Of a stretch of DNA of 6,887 nucleotides, positions 1 through 4,981 are shown one piece after another. A program made the position numbers and the translations under genes. This DNA comes from a bacterium (GTDB lineage: Bacteria > Bacteroidota > Bacteroidia > Cytophagales > Thermonemataceae), in NCBI GenBank assembly GCA_025362415.1, contig JANYGM010000110.1, positions 1 through 6,887 of the forward strand, written 5' to 3'. The notes beneath the pieces are model-generated. The model made no database searches. It was not told the DNA's origin and was given only the letters and a program-made list of their open reading frames with translations. Positions within the stretch are counted from its first letter, which is position 1. Each line of letters starts with the position of its first letter.

Positions 1-90
1 CAGCTAAAGCAGACGGCAATGGAAATAAAAATACAGAAAAAAGATATTTCTGTTCACTTTTTTATCTTTGCCGTCTGCTTTAGCTGACGG
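1..90. repeat. Long imperfect hairpin repeat (REP/MITE-like), cut by the window edge
   Basis: Bases 1-19 (CAGCTAAAGCAGACGGCAA) are the exact reverse complement of 68-86. Inside them 25-31 pairs with 59-65, and 33-39 (ACAGAAA) pairs with 47-53, so nearly the whole unit can fold into one long stem. The right arm with its next four bases (71-90) is also an imperfect palindrome, CCGTC...GACGG, 8 of 10 positions paired. This is the pattern of REP-like or MITE-like repeats. The left arm probably continues as CCGT beyond the window, so element ends and any target duplication cannot be seen. No coding potential is visible. Confidence 0.75.
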
Positions 91-179
91 TGCAGAAAAC
101 TCTAAGTGCTTGATGTTTGTTCTTTGCATTCATTCAAAAAGTGGGGGAAGTACATTACAGCCTTCTGAACAGCCTACCA

Positions 180-196
180 CAAGGGTCGCACCCTAC
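180..196. repeat. Degenerate single arm of the GGGCGACCCTTGCGG-type repeat
   Basis: The 17 bases CAAGGGTCGCACCCTAC match the reverse complement of the left inner arm of the MITE at 1835-1860 at 16 of 17 positions. No partner arm is nearby, so this reads as a leftover fragment of the same repeat family. The rest of 91-289 shows no gene, no clear terminator and no other structure. Confidence 0.45.
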
Positions 197-289
197 AATT
201 TTAATACATTTGTAAATTTGTCCTACACCCATTCTGACACAACCTAATGTATTATCTTTGTATTTATCTTAGCATCTTGTAAATCCTGA

Positions 290-1645
290 TTAGTCTTGAA
301 TTTTAACTTTCAAAGTGTTTGTTTCTTGCGAAATAACGACAATTTTGCTATCTTTCTCAATAAAATCTCCCAAACTGCTTGCATCATACAAAATATTATC
401 AATCATTATCTTTCCACTAGGGCGCAAAACTGTATAAGCTGTTCCTGTTTTTCCTGTCATTTGTTCGCTCATATTCACACTATATCCGCTTTTGCTATCC
501 ATTGTTTTTTCCAAAGAAATATCTTTAAAAGCCTTACTATTCAGCAGACGAGGCATCAACATTATGCCTAACACCACACTTGCAAGCATACCAGCCACAC
601 TTATAGAAAAAGAAGTAACAATATTTTTGGCTGCAACACCAGAAAAATCTAAACCATCATTATTGAGCATCATCAAAGAAAGTGAGCCAAAACTAAGTAC
701 CAAACCAGCCACCCCCACCACACCAAAACCTGGAATAATGAAAATTTCTACTGCAAGCAAAATAATTCCTATCAGAAATAATAATAATTCCCAATTTTGC
801 GCCAAACCAACCAAATAATAAGGTACAAAATACAAAACAAGTGCCGTAAGAGAGGCAAAAAGTGGCAAACCAATGCCTGGACTTTGCATTTCCATATACA
901 AACCAGCCATAATTATCATCAAAAGCACACCACTAACAGCAGGATTTAGGAAAAAATCAACTATTTTATCCAAAAAACTATCTTCATTTGAAGTAATTTT
1001 ATAACCTGTAATTTTGTACTTTCTAAGGATTTCATCAATGCTATTTAGCTCTGCTTCACAGTATTTAAACTTAATTGCCTCACGTGTTGTGAGTGTAAGC
1101 ACTTTTCCTGGCTCTTTGATAGAATCAAGTTCTAGCGTTTGATCTACCATTGCCTCCGCAATTTGAGGGTTTCTACCACGTTTTTCTGCCGTAGCACGCA
1201 TTTCTCCACGCATTCCTGACTGATATTTTTCAGGGGCATACGTGCCATCACCATTGACAACAGTTGCTGCCCCAATACTTGCACCACCCGACATATAAAT
1301 ACTATCACAAGCAATAGCAATAAAAGCACCACCAGAAAGCGCACTTTTATTGATAAAAACCCATACAGGTTTGTCAAAACTAAGTATTCTTTTACGAATG
1401 GCATCAGCATCATACAAACCACCACCATAAGTATCCATTTCAATAATAATAAGGTCACTTTTTGCAGCTTTTGCGGCATCTAAACTACGACCAACACGCC
1501 TGGCAGTGCCTTCTGTAATAGCCTCTTTGATGTCTATTTTAGTGATTTTTTTGATATTATTGGTAGTTATTTTTATAGGATTATTTTGTGAAAATCCTAT
1601 AAAACAAAAGAAAAAAGTAAAGACTAATAAAAGGTTTTTTTTCAT
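290..1645 (-). CDS. NfeD-family membrane-bound serine protease (ClpP-class)
   Basis: A 451-aa membrane protease of the long NfeD type; such proteins cut hydrophobic stretches of membrane proteins, classically of a stomatin-like partner. Numbered from the ATG at 1645, the order is: a signal peptide (MKKNLLLVFTFFFCFIGFSQ, 1-20); a ClpP/crotonase-like domain with MDTYGGG at 70-76, ALSGGAFIA carrying the probable nucleophile Ser104, then GGASIGAATVV and the probable catalytic Lys140 (PEK); about five membrane helices near 235-253, 259-280, 285-306, 308-327 and 342-364; and a C-terminal NfeD OB-fold from about 390. A TTG at 1666 would add seven residues before the signal peptide, so the ATG is preferred. 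No stomatin/flotillin gene lies next to it here, although one could lie beyond the left edge. The substrate is unknown. The upstream gap is filled with repeats, so it is probably transcribed alone. Confidence 0.9.
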   Translation of the reverse strand: MKKNLLLVFTFFFCFIGFSQNNPIKITTNNIKKITKIDIKEAITEGTARRVGRSLDAAKAAKSDLIIIEMDTYGGGLYDADAIRKRILSFDKPVWVFINKSALSGGAFIAIACDSIYMSGGASIGAATVVNGDGTYAPEKYQSGMRGEMRATAEKRGRNPQIAEAMVDQTLELDSIKEPGKVLTLTTREAIKFKYCEAELNSIDEILRKYKITGYKITSNEDSFLDKIVDFFLNPAVSGVLLMIIMAGLYMEMQSPGIGLPLFASLTALVLYFVPYYLVGLAQNWELLLFLIGIILLAVEIFIIPGFGVVGVAGLVLSFGSLSLMMLNNDGLDFSGVAAKNIVTSFSISVAGMLASVVLGIMLMPRLLNSKAFKDISLEKTMDSKSGYSVNMSEQMTGKTGTAYTVLRPSGKIMIDNILYDASSLGDFIEKDSKIVVISQETNTLKVKIQD

Positions 1646-1778
1646 TGGAATTATTGTTTGAAACAAGATGAATTTAGAAGGAACTAAAAACGGTTAATCT
1701 AAAAATTCTGTTGTAAATATATTGATTTTTATGTAAATTTATGAAAAAACTCTTAGAATCAGGATTAAATAACTTAAT

Positions 1779-2035
1779 CATACTACCATACATTGCTTGT
1801 TGGTTTCCCACGTTCCATGTGGGGTTTTGTATTTGTAGGGGGCGACCCTTGCGGTTGCCCTCTTTGAATAGGCTTTAAACCTGTTTTTGTGGATGATTTT
1901 GCGTTCTGATTGTCGTGTTGCTTTCGCATTTTGGGCAACCGCAAGGGTTGCCCCTACATTAAATACCAATATTCTTCAAACCCCCTACAAAAGATAAGCG
2001 TGGAACAACGAGCAATAACTATGTATAGTAGTATG
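1779..2035. mobile_element. 257-bp MITE-like non-autonomous element with 9-bp target duplication
   Basis: The ends are inverted repeats: 1779-1793 (CATACTACCATACAT) matches the reverse complement of 2021-2035 at 14 of 15 bases. A second paired block follows (1793-1802 with 2006-2015, 9 of 10), then a long inner pair (1835-1860 with 1933-1957). The direct repeat TAACTTAAT stands immediately outside both ends, at 1770-1778 and 2036-2044. It reads as 10 bp if the next C is counted, a base shared with the element end on the left. No transposase is encoded, so the element would depend on an enzyme supplied in trans. The transposase family cannot be named from the window; 9-bp duplications occur in several IS families. 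The one long ORF inside it is judged spurious. Confidence 0.8.
1835..1957. repeat. Inner inverted repeat of the MITE (GTAGGGG...TTGCGGTTGCCC arms)
   Basis: The left arm at 1835-1860 and right arm at 1933-1957 are inverted copies. They differ by one extra G and one G/A change across 25-26 bases, with a 72-base loop. Both arms centre on CCCTTGCGGTTGCCC. Arms of this kind are dispersed in many bacterial genomes and give false proteins with GATLAVA and ATARVAP strings when translated; that is recollection, not a search result. The arms are GC-rich against an AT-rich background, so they should form a stable stem in DNA or RNA. Confidence 0.75.
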
Positions 2036-2105
2036 TAACTTAATCTTTTGGTTTTTACAATAGCTTAATAATCAAAGTTTTACATTCATATTTAATATCA
2101 CTTAC

Positions 2106-2322
2106 TTAGATAACGACATTGATAAATTGTATTTTGTAGCCACTTGATTTATCAATTTATCAAGTGGTGTTTTGGCACAAAACAAATGAGGTAGAACAAT
2201 TTAGGTATAAAAATATCTTCTAGTGCATTTTGTTCTCTACCATTTGTTTTGTCCCAAAACAGCGTTTTGATAAATCAAACGCCTACGTAAAAATTCACAA
2301 ATTATCAATGTCCGTTATCTAA
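2106..2322. mobile_element. Palindromic MITE-like element, copy 1 (217 bp)
   Basis: The left end 2106-2130 (TTAGATAACGACATTG...) is inverted at 2297-2322, which carries one extra G (read inward, TTAGATAACGGACATTG) and a one-base change. Both halves also mirror each other internally. A hairpin with 9-bp stem CCACTTGAT lies at 2140-2167, facing a bulged hairpin GCGTTT...AAACGC at 2262-2282. An inner arm around 2169-2199 (TTTTGGCACAAAACAAATG) is inverted around 2230-2260. The whole element can therefore fold as one branched hairpin. ACTTAG occurs at 2104-2109 and 2322-2327, compatible with a target duplication, although it overlaps the terminal repeat so the exact end is ambiguous. No ORF of merit is present. 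Confidence 0.7.
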
Positions 2323-2323
2323 C

Positions 2324-2509
2324 TTAGATAACGACATTGTTAATTTGTTATTTTTTTCGTAATCCTTGATAAACCAAAGGGCTATAAAAACAATCATACT
2401 GTTATAAATATCTCGCTCCGCTGGAGCGGAATACAAAATACACTTAATTTTCCTATAAATATACTGCCCCGCTGGGGCTGAATACAATTTATCAATGTCC
2501 GTTATCTAA
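2324..2509. mobile_element. Palindromic MITE-like element, copy 2 (186 bp), tandem to copy 1
   Basis: The ends 2324-2348 and 2484-2509 are the same terminal inverted repeats as copy 1, including the asymmetry of one missing G in the left end. Copy 2 starts one base after copy 1 ends. ACTTAG at 2322-2327 and again at 2509-2514 frames it, so the same hexamer occurs three times around the pair. The interior is unrelated to copy 1 and carries two GC-rich palindromes. The shared ends with different cores suggest one mobilising enzyme acting on several cargoes, or insertion next to an existing copy. No transposase is encoded. The element lies just beyond the lysA 3' end and might stop lysA transcription. 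Confidence 0.65.
2403..2488. repeat. Two direct REP-like palindromes (GCTCCGCTGGAGC / GCCCCGCTGGGGC)
   Basis: Two units begin TATAAATAT and end GAATACAA, with period about 51 bp (2403-2437 and 2454-2488). Each holds a compact palindrome around the same GCT loop: CGCTCC-GCT-GGAGCG at 2414-2428 and GCCCC-GCT-GGGGC at 2466-2478. The stem bases differ between copies but pairing is kept, a compensatory pattern that indicates the fold matters. Repeats of this shape, translating to YSAPAGQYIY-like strings, are familiar in Bacteroidota genomes; that is recalled, not searched here. Confidence 0.7.
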
Positions 2510-2557
2510 CTTAGACTGTTAAGATGCAGAAATGCTCAAGTGGAAACCTTCAAATTT

Positions 2558-3799
2558 CTATTTCTCATCAAAATTCATTACAATTTGATTTTTTGTAAGG
2601 TCTTCTAAGGTTTCACGCATACGTACAAGATGCGCTTTGCCTTGATATACAAGCACTTCTGCAGGACGAAAACGAGAATTATATTGTGAACTCATAGTAA
2701 AACCATACGCACCTGCATTTTTGATAGCCAAAATATCTCCTTCACCAACTTCGTGCAGTTTCCTGTCCCAACCAAATGTATCTGTTTCACAAATATAGCC
2801 CACAACGGTATAAACACGTTGCCCACCAGTTGTATTACTGACATTCACAATGTCGTGATGTGCATCATACATCATTGGTCGTATAAGATGATTTAGCCCA
2901 GAATCTACGCCTACAAAAACGGTTGCAGGTGTGGTTTTTATAACATTTGTTTTGACAAAAAGATGCCCAGCTTCACTTACAAGATACTTTCCTGGCTCAA
3001 ACCAAATTTCTAAATCTCTTCCATATTCCTTACAAAAAGCTTGAAAAGATTTTTTGAGTTTTTTGCCCAAATCCTCCAAATTAGTCGTAATATCACCTTT
3101 TTTGTAAGCGACTTTAAAGCCACTTCCAAAATCCATAAAAGTAAGGTCAGGGAAATTGCGTGCAACATCAAAAAGAATTTCTGCAGCCTCCAAAAATACC
3201 CCAGAATCCACAATATCAGAACCTGTGTGCATGTGAAGACCAGTAACCTTGATATTATTTGTTTTCACAACTCGCACCAAATGACGTAGTTGCAACACAG
3301 AAATACCAAACTTAGAATCTATATGACCAACAGAAATTTTACTGTTTCCACCTGCCATAATATGTGGATTTAGACGAATGCAACACGCTACACTGTCGCC
3401 GTATTCGTGTCCAAATTGCTCTAAAATAGAAATATTATCAATATTTATGGTAAGTCCAAGCCCAACGGCTTGTTTTATTTCTTCAAAAGAAACACAATTT
3501 GGCGTAAAAATAATCTCTTTTGGCTCAAAACCTGCTAAAAGCCCTAATTGTGCTTCCTGAATAGAAACTGTGTCCAAACCTGCGCCATAATGCCTAAAAA
3601 GCTTCATTACAGAAAGATTATTGAGTGCTTTTGTTGCAAACTTAATCTTTACTTTCATTCCTTCAAAAGCAGTTTGCATTTTTTGCAGTTTTTCAATCAT
3701 TTTATCAGCGTCATACACATAAAGCGGTGAGCCAAATTCTGCACAAATATCAAGTACATTGATATTTTGGATTTTGTATTGATTATTTTCTAAATTCAT
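2558..3799 (-). CDS. lysA: Diaminopimelate decarboxylase
   Basis: This 413-aa cytoplasmic PLP enzyme converts meso-diaminopimelate to L-lysine and CO2, the last step of lysine synthesis. It has the fold type III pattern: an N-terminal alanine-racemase-like barrel with the PLP lysine in KFATKALNN (Lys57), HMHTGSD at 189-195, the glycine loop DFGSGF at 223-228, and EPGKYLV at 268-274 for cofactor and substrate binding. The C-terminal beta domain has CETDTFGWDR (Cys337), supplying the active site of the dimer partner, and AGAYGFTMSSQYNSR (Tyr365). Length is normal for LysA, and the substrate set (CETD, YNSRFRPAEVLV) favours diaminopimelate over ornithine or arginine. The start is the ATG at 3799, preceded by an A-rich leader. 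No other lysine gene is adjacent, so it appears monocistronic. The stop is TAG at 2558-2560. Confidence 0.95.
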   Translation of the reverse strand: MNLENNQYKIQNINVLDICAEFGSPLYVYDADKMIEKLQKMQTAFEGMKVKIKFATKALNNLSVMKLFRHYGAGLDTVSIQEAQLGLLAGFEPKEIIFTPNCVSFEEIKQAVGLGLTINIDNISILEQFGHEYGDSVACCIRLNPHIMAGGNSKISVGHIDSKFGISVLQLRHLVRVVKTNNIKVTGLHMHTGSDIVDSGVFLEAAEILFDVARNFPDLTFMDFGSGFKVAYKKGDITTNLEDLGKKLKKSFQAFCKEYGRDLEIWFEPGKYLVSEAGHLFVKTNVIKTTPATVFVGVDSGLNHLIRPMMYDAHHDIVNVSNTTGGQRVYTVVGYICETDTFGWDRKLHEVGEGDILAIKNAGAYGFTMSSQYNSRFRPAEVLVYQGKAHLVRMRETLEDLTKNQIVMNFDEK

Positions 3800-3836
3800 T
3801 AAAATTGTTTTGTTTGATTATTGGCATTATTATATG

Positions 3837-3870
3837 CAAAACTACTAAATTTTGATATACATCTATGAAA
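3837..3870 (-). promoter_or_regulatory. Possible lysA promoter (Bacteroidota type)
   Basis: On the minus strand TAGTTTTG (3844-3837) fits the TAnnTTTG -7 box. It lies 37 bp upstream of the lysA ATG. A weak -33 match, TTTC at 3870-3867, stands 22 bases further upstream, slightly beyond the usual 19-21 spacing. In such AT-rich sequence this could be chance. Confidence 0.35.
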
Positions 3871-3995
3871 ATAAGTAGCTTTCTCTAATTAGTTTATGTT
3901 GTGATAATTTCAAAATGATACATAATTAACTGATTATAAGTAGGTTTATGAAATTAGTTTATATTATTCAAGATTTTGATAAAATGCTAAAAGTA
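3845..3995. other. AT-rich intergenic stretch without recognisable gene
   Basis: Between the lysA promoter region and the twin palindrome I see no coding region. The only pattern is the short direct repeat AATTAGTTTAT at about 3887-3897 and 3953-3963, which may be chance in DNA of this composition. Confidence 0.5.
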
Positions 3996-4068
3996 CCGTT
4001 GTTTGTGCCTTCACAAACAACAAAAATGGAGAGTTGCTAACGGTTGTTTGTGAAGACACAAACAACGG
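3996..4068. repeat. Twin palindromes GTTGTTTGTG-NNNN-CACAAACAAC in inverted arrangement
   Basis: Segment 3996-4021 is inverted at 4043-4068 with 25 of 26 bases matching. Each arm is also a hairpin with a perfect 10-bp stem: 3998-4007 with 4012-4021, and 4043-4052 with 4057-4066, loops of four bases. They can fold as two stem-loops or one long cruciform. This is the architecture of paired REP elements. A terminator role for minus-strand transcripts arriving from 4069 is possible, but no T-run follows. No direct duplication flanks the pair. Confidence 0.75.
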
Positions 4069-4155
4069 CTATTGAGAAAATCCATAAATGGCAATAATTA
4101 TTCCAAAAATACAAAGGACAAAACCTACATAAGAAGCATTTTTGTAAGCATTCAT
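4069..4155 (-). CDS. Possible 28-aa single-helix membrane peptide
   Basis: The frame encodes MNAYKNASYVGFVLCIFGII followed by IAIYGFSQ: a short polar start, then one continuous hydrophobic helix of about 18 residues. The stop codon lies directly against the twin palindrome at 3996-4068, which could end the transcript. The frame is open further upstream to about 4272, but that part is low-complexity and not protein-like. No clear promoter or ribosome site is visible. It may be a real small membrane protein, the tail of a decayed gene, or chance. I do not recognise a family. Confidence 0.25.
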   Translation of the reverse strand: MNAYKNASYVGFVLCIFGIIIAIYGFSQ

Positions 4156-4228
4156 TTGAGCCAATGATAAAATGATAGGTAATTTTGGGTAATTTAAAAA
4201 TAAATAAATAGAAACGCAATAATAATTT

Positions 4229-4260
4229 TTTGTTTTTTGGGCGTGATATTTGTATCTTTG
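4229..4260 (+). promoter_or_regulatory. Promoter P1 of the DUF4160-DUF2442 module
   Basis: TTTG at 4229-4232 and TATCTTTG at 4253-4260 fit the Bacteroidota -33 and -7 boxes with a 20-base spacer. The -7 box ends 28 bases before the ATG at 4289. Bases 4230-4260 equal 4752-4782 at 30 of 31 positions, including the spacer, so the two modules carry the same promoter. The spacer GCGTGATATTTG could include a shared operator; that is inference. Confidence 0.75.
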
Positions 4261-4288
4261 TGTGCAATTCAAAGTTCAACCTAATTTT

Positions 4289-4521
4289 ATGCCTACAGTT
4301 TTGAGAATAAAGGGATTTCGTTTTTTCTTCCATAGCAATGAAAATGACGAACCTCTCATATACATGTTGAAAATGCAGAAAATACCGCTAAAATTTAGCT
4401 TTTGCCTATTGAAGTAGCTAATTCTTATGGTTTTTCAGGCAAAGAAATTAATTTTATACGCAAGTTAGTGGTTGAAAATCAAGAACTTTTTATCAATACT
4501 TGGAATGAATACTTTAATTAA
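4289..4521 (+). pseudogene. DUF4160-family gene, broken by a frameshift and a nonsense codon
   Basis: The ATG at 4289 reads MPTVLRIKGFRFFFHSNEND then EP, the typical DUF4160 opening. The frame then slips: CCTCTCATATACAT lacks one base near 4352-4356 compared with the expected EP(P)HIH coding. Read one frame over, the family continues as HIHVENAENTAKI, a TAG at 4396-4398 where Trp is expected (TGG to TAG), then LLPIEVANSYGFSGKEINF through to NTWNEYFN and TAA at 4519-4521. The repaired protein would be about 77 aa, normal for the family. As it stands, translation ends at 4415-4417 after 42 residues. DUF4160 genes commonly precede DUF2442 genes and are suspected to form toxin-antitoxin-like pairs, with no established reaction. 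The end overlaps the DUF2442 start by 17 bases. Two independent lesions make a sequencing error or programmed frameshift less likely. Confidence 0.85.
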
Positions 4522-4741
4522 AACAGAAAATATATTTGCAAAAAAAGTATGGTTTGCAGATATGATGCTTTATGTACAACTTACAGATGGGCGTGAGGTA
4601 GGTGTACATATAGACTGGTTTCCAAAACTGCGTGATGCTTCTGAAAAAGACCGTCTAGATTGGCGTTTTATAGGTAATGGACAAGGTATTCATTGGGAAA
4701 AAATAGATGAAGATTTATTAGTATCAAGGCTTTTATCTTAA
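4505..4741 (+). CDS. DUF2442 domain protein, partner of the DUF4160 gene
   Basis: A 78-aa protein beginning MNTLIKTENIFAKKVWFADM. It shows the DUF2442 pattern: a strand pair VWFADMMLYVQLTDGREVGV (15-34), the WFP motif (HIDWFPKL), then WRFIGNGQGIHWEKIDEDL and a SRLL end. The frame extends upstream to a TTG at 4472, but the ATG at 4505 gives the normal family start and overlaps the DUF4160 end by 17 bases, which suggests translational coupling. The family's biochemical role is not established; genome context suggests the DNA-binding or neutralising half of a pair with DUF4160. Here the frame is intact although its partner is broken, so it is an orphan. With early termination in the DUF4160 frame at 4417, its coupled translation may be reduced. 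Confidence 0.85.
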   Translation: MNTLIKTENIFAKKVWFADMMLYVQLTDGREVGVHIDWFPKLRDASEKDRLDWRFIGNGQGIHWEKIDEDLLVSRLLS

Positions 4742-4750
4742 AACACAATA

Positions 4751-4782
4751 ATTGTTTTTTGAGCGTGATATTTGTATCTTTG
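4751..4782 (+). promoter_or_regulatory. Promoter P2 of the antitoxin-PIN toxin operon
   Basis: ATTG at 4751-4754 and TATCTTTG at 4775-4782 form a Bacteroidota promoter with a 20-base spacer. The -7 box ends 39 bases before the ATG at 4822. It is a near-exact copy of P1. The similarity continues upstream: 4741-4751 (AAACACAATAA) matches 4212-4222 at 10 of 11 bases, with seven extra bases in P1 between the blocks. The copy begins on the last base of the DUF2442 stop codon. Confidence 0.8.
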
Positions 4783-4821
4783 CGTTTGAAAATCATTGTT
4801 TCACTTAAAATAAAAACTATT

Positions 4822-4980
4822 ATGAACATACATAAGGTTTCTGATGTCATCAAAGCAGGTGGCATAGAAAAATACGCTAAACTTAAAGGCTTGAAAAGTG
4901 TTTCTGCAAAACTTGCTGGTTCTATAGAATTCACAGATAAAGAATGGAAAAAAATGCTAAAACTAATGAAAGAAGACTAA
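4822..4980 (+). CDS. Putative antitoxin of the PIN-toxin module (52 aa)
   Basis: A small, basic 52-aa protein beginning MNIHKVSDVIKAGGIEKYAK and ending with a charged helix EFTDKEWKKMLKLMKED. I do not recognise a named antitoxin fold such as AbrB/MazE, RHH or Phd/YefM, so the role is inferred from position: it lies one base before a PIN-domain toxin gene, the normal antitoxin-first order of VapBC operons. A longer reading from a TTG at 4759 would start inside promoter P2 and add a non-conserved leader, so the ATG at 4822 is chosen; it follows an A-rich leader typical of this phylum. The FTDKEW segment is a candidate toxin-contacting region, the N-terminal part a candidate DNA-binding region. 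Such operons are normally autorepressed by the complex. Confidence 0.65.
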   Translation: MNIHKVSDVIKAGGIEKYAKLKGLKSVSAKLAGSIEFTDKEWKKMLKLMKED

Positions 4981-4981
4981 A

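Noticed and set aside
253..260. TATCTTTG on the plus strand as a promoter
   Set aside because: No TTTG box lies 19-21 bases upstream (the nearest is 32 bases away) and downstream there is only the antisense of the NfeD gene.
492..818. 108-aa plus-strand frame opposite the NfeD gene
   Set aside because: It is antisense to the well-supported membrane domain of NfeD, and its Pro/Thr/Lys-rich sequence is the mirror of hydrophobic helices.
1778..1969. 63-aa minus-strand frame with GATLAVA and ATARVAP strings
   Set aside because: It lies inside the MITE, and those strings are what the inverted GGGCGACCCTTGCGG arms give when translated, once in each orientation. It is a repeat artefact, not a gene.
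2305..2487. 60-aa minus-strand frame with YSAPAGQYIY and YSAPAERDIY repeats
   Set aside because: The repeated peptide is a translation of the two REP-like palindromes in element copy 2 and crosses into the terminal repeats of both elements.
3996..4068. CRISPR-like repeat pair
   Set aside because: Only two copies, in inverted rather than direct order, with no spacer series and no cas gene.
4472..4504. TTG start adding 11 residues to DUF2442
   Set aside because: The extension lies wholly within the DUF4160 C-terminal coding sequence and is not part of the family; the ATG at 4505 is the better start.
4289..4521. Programmed frameshift to make intact DUF4160
   Set aside because: Even after a frameshift, a TAG at 4396-4398 blocks the restored frame, and no slippery heptamer or stimulatory hairpin is seen.
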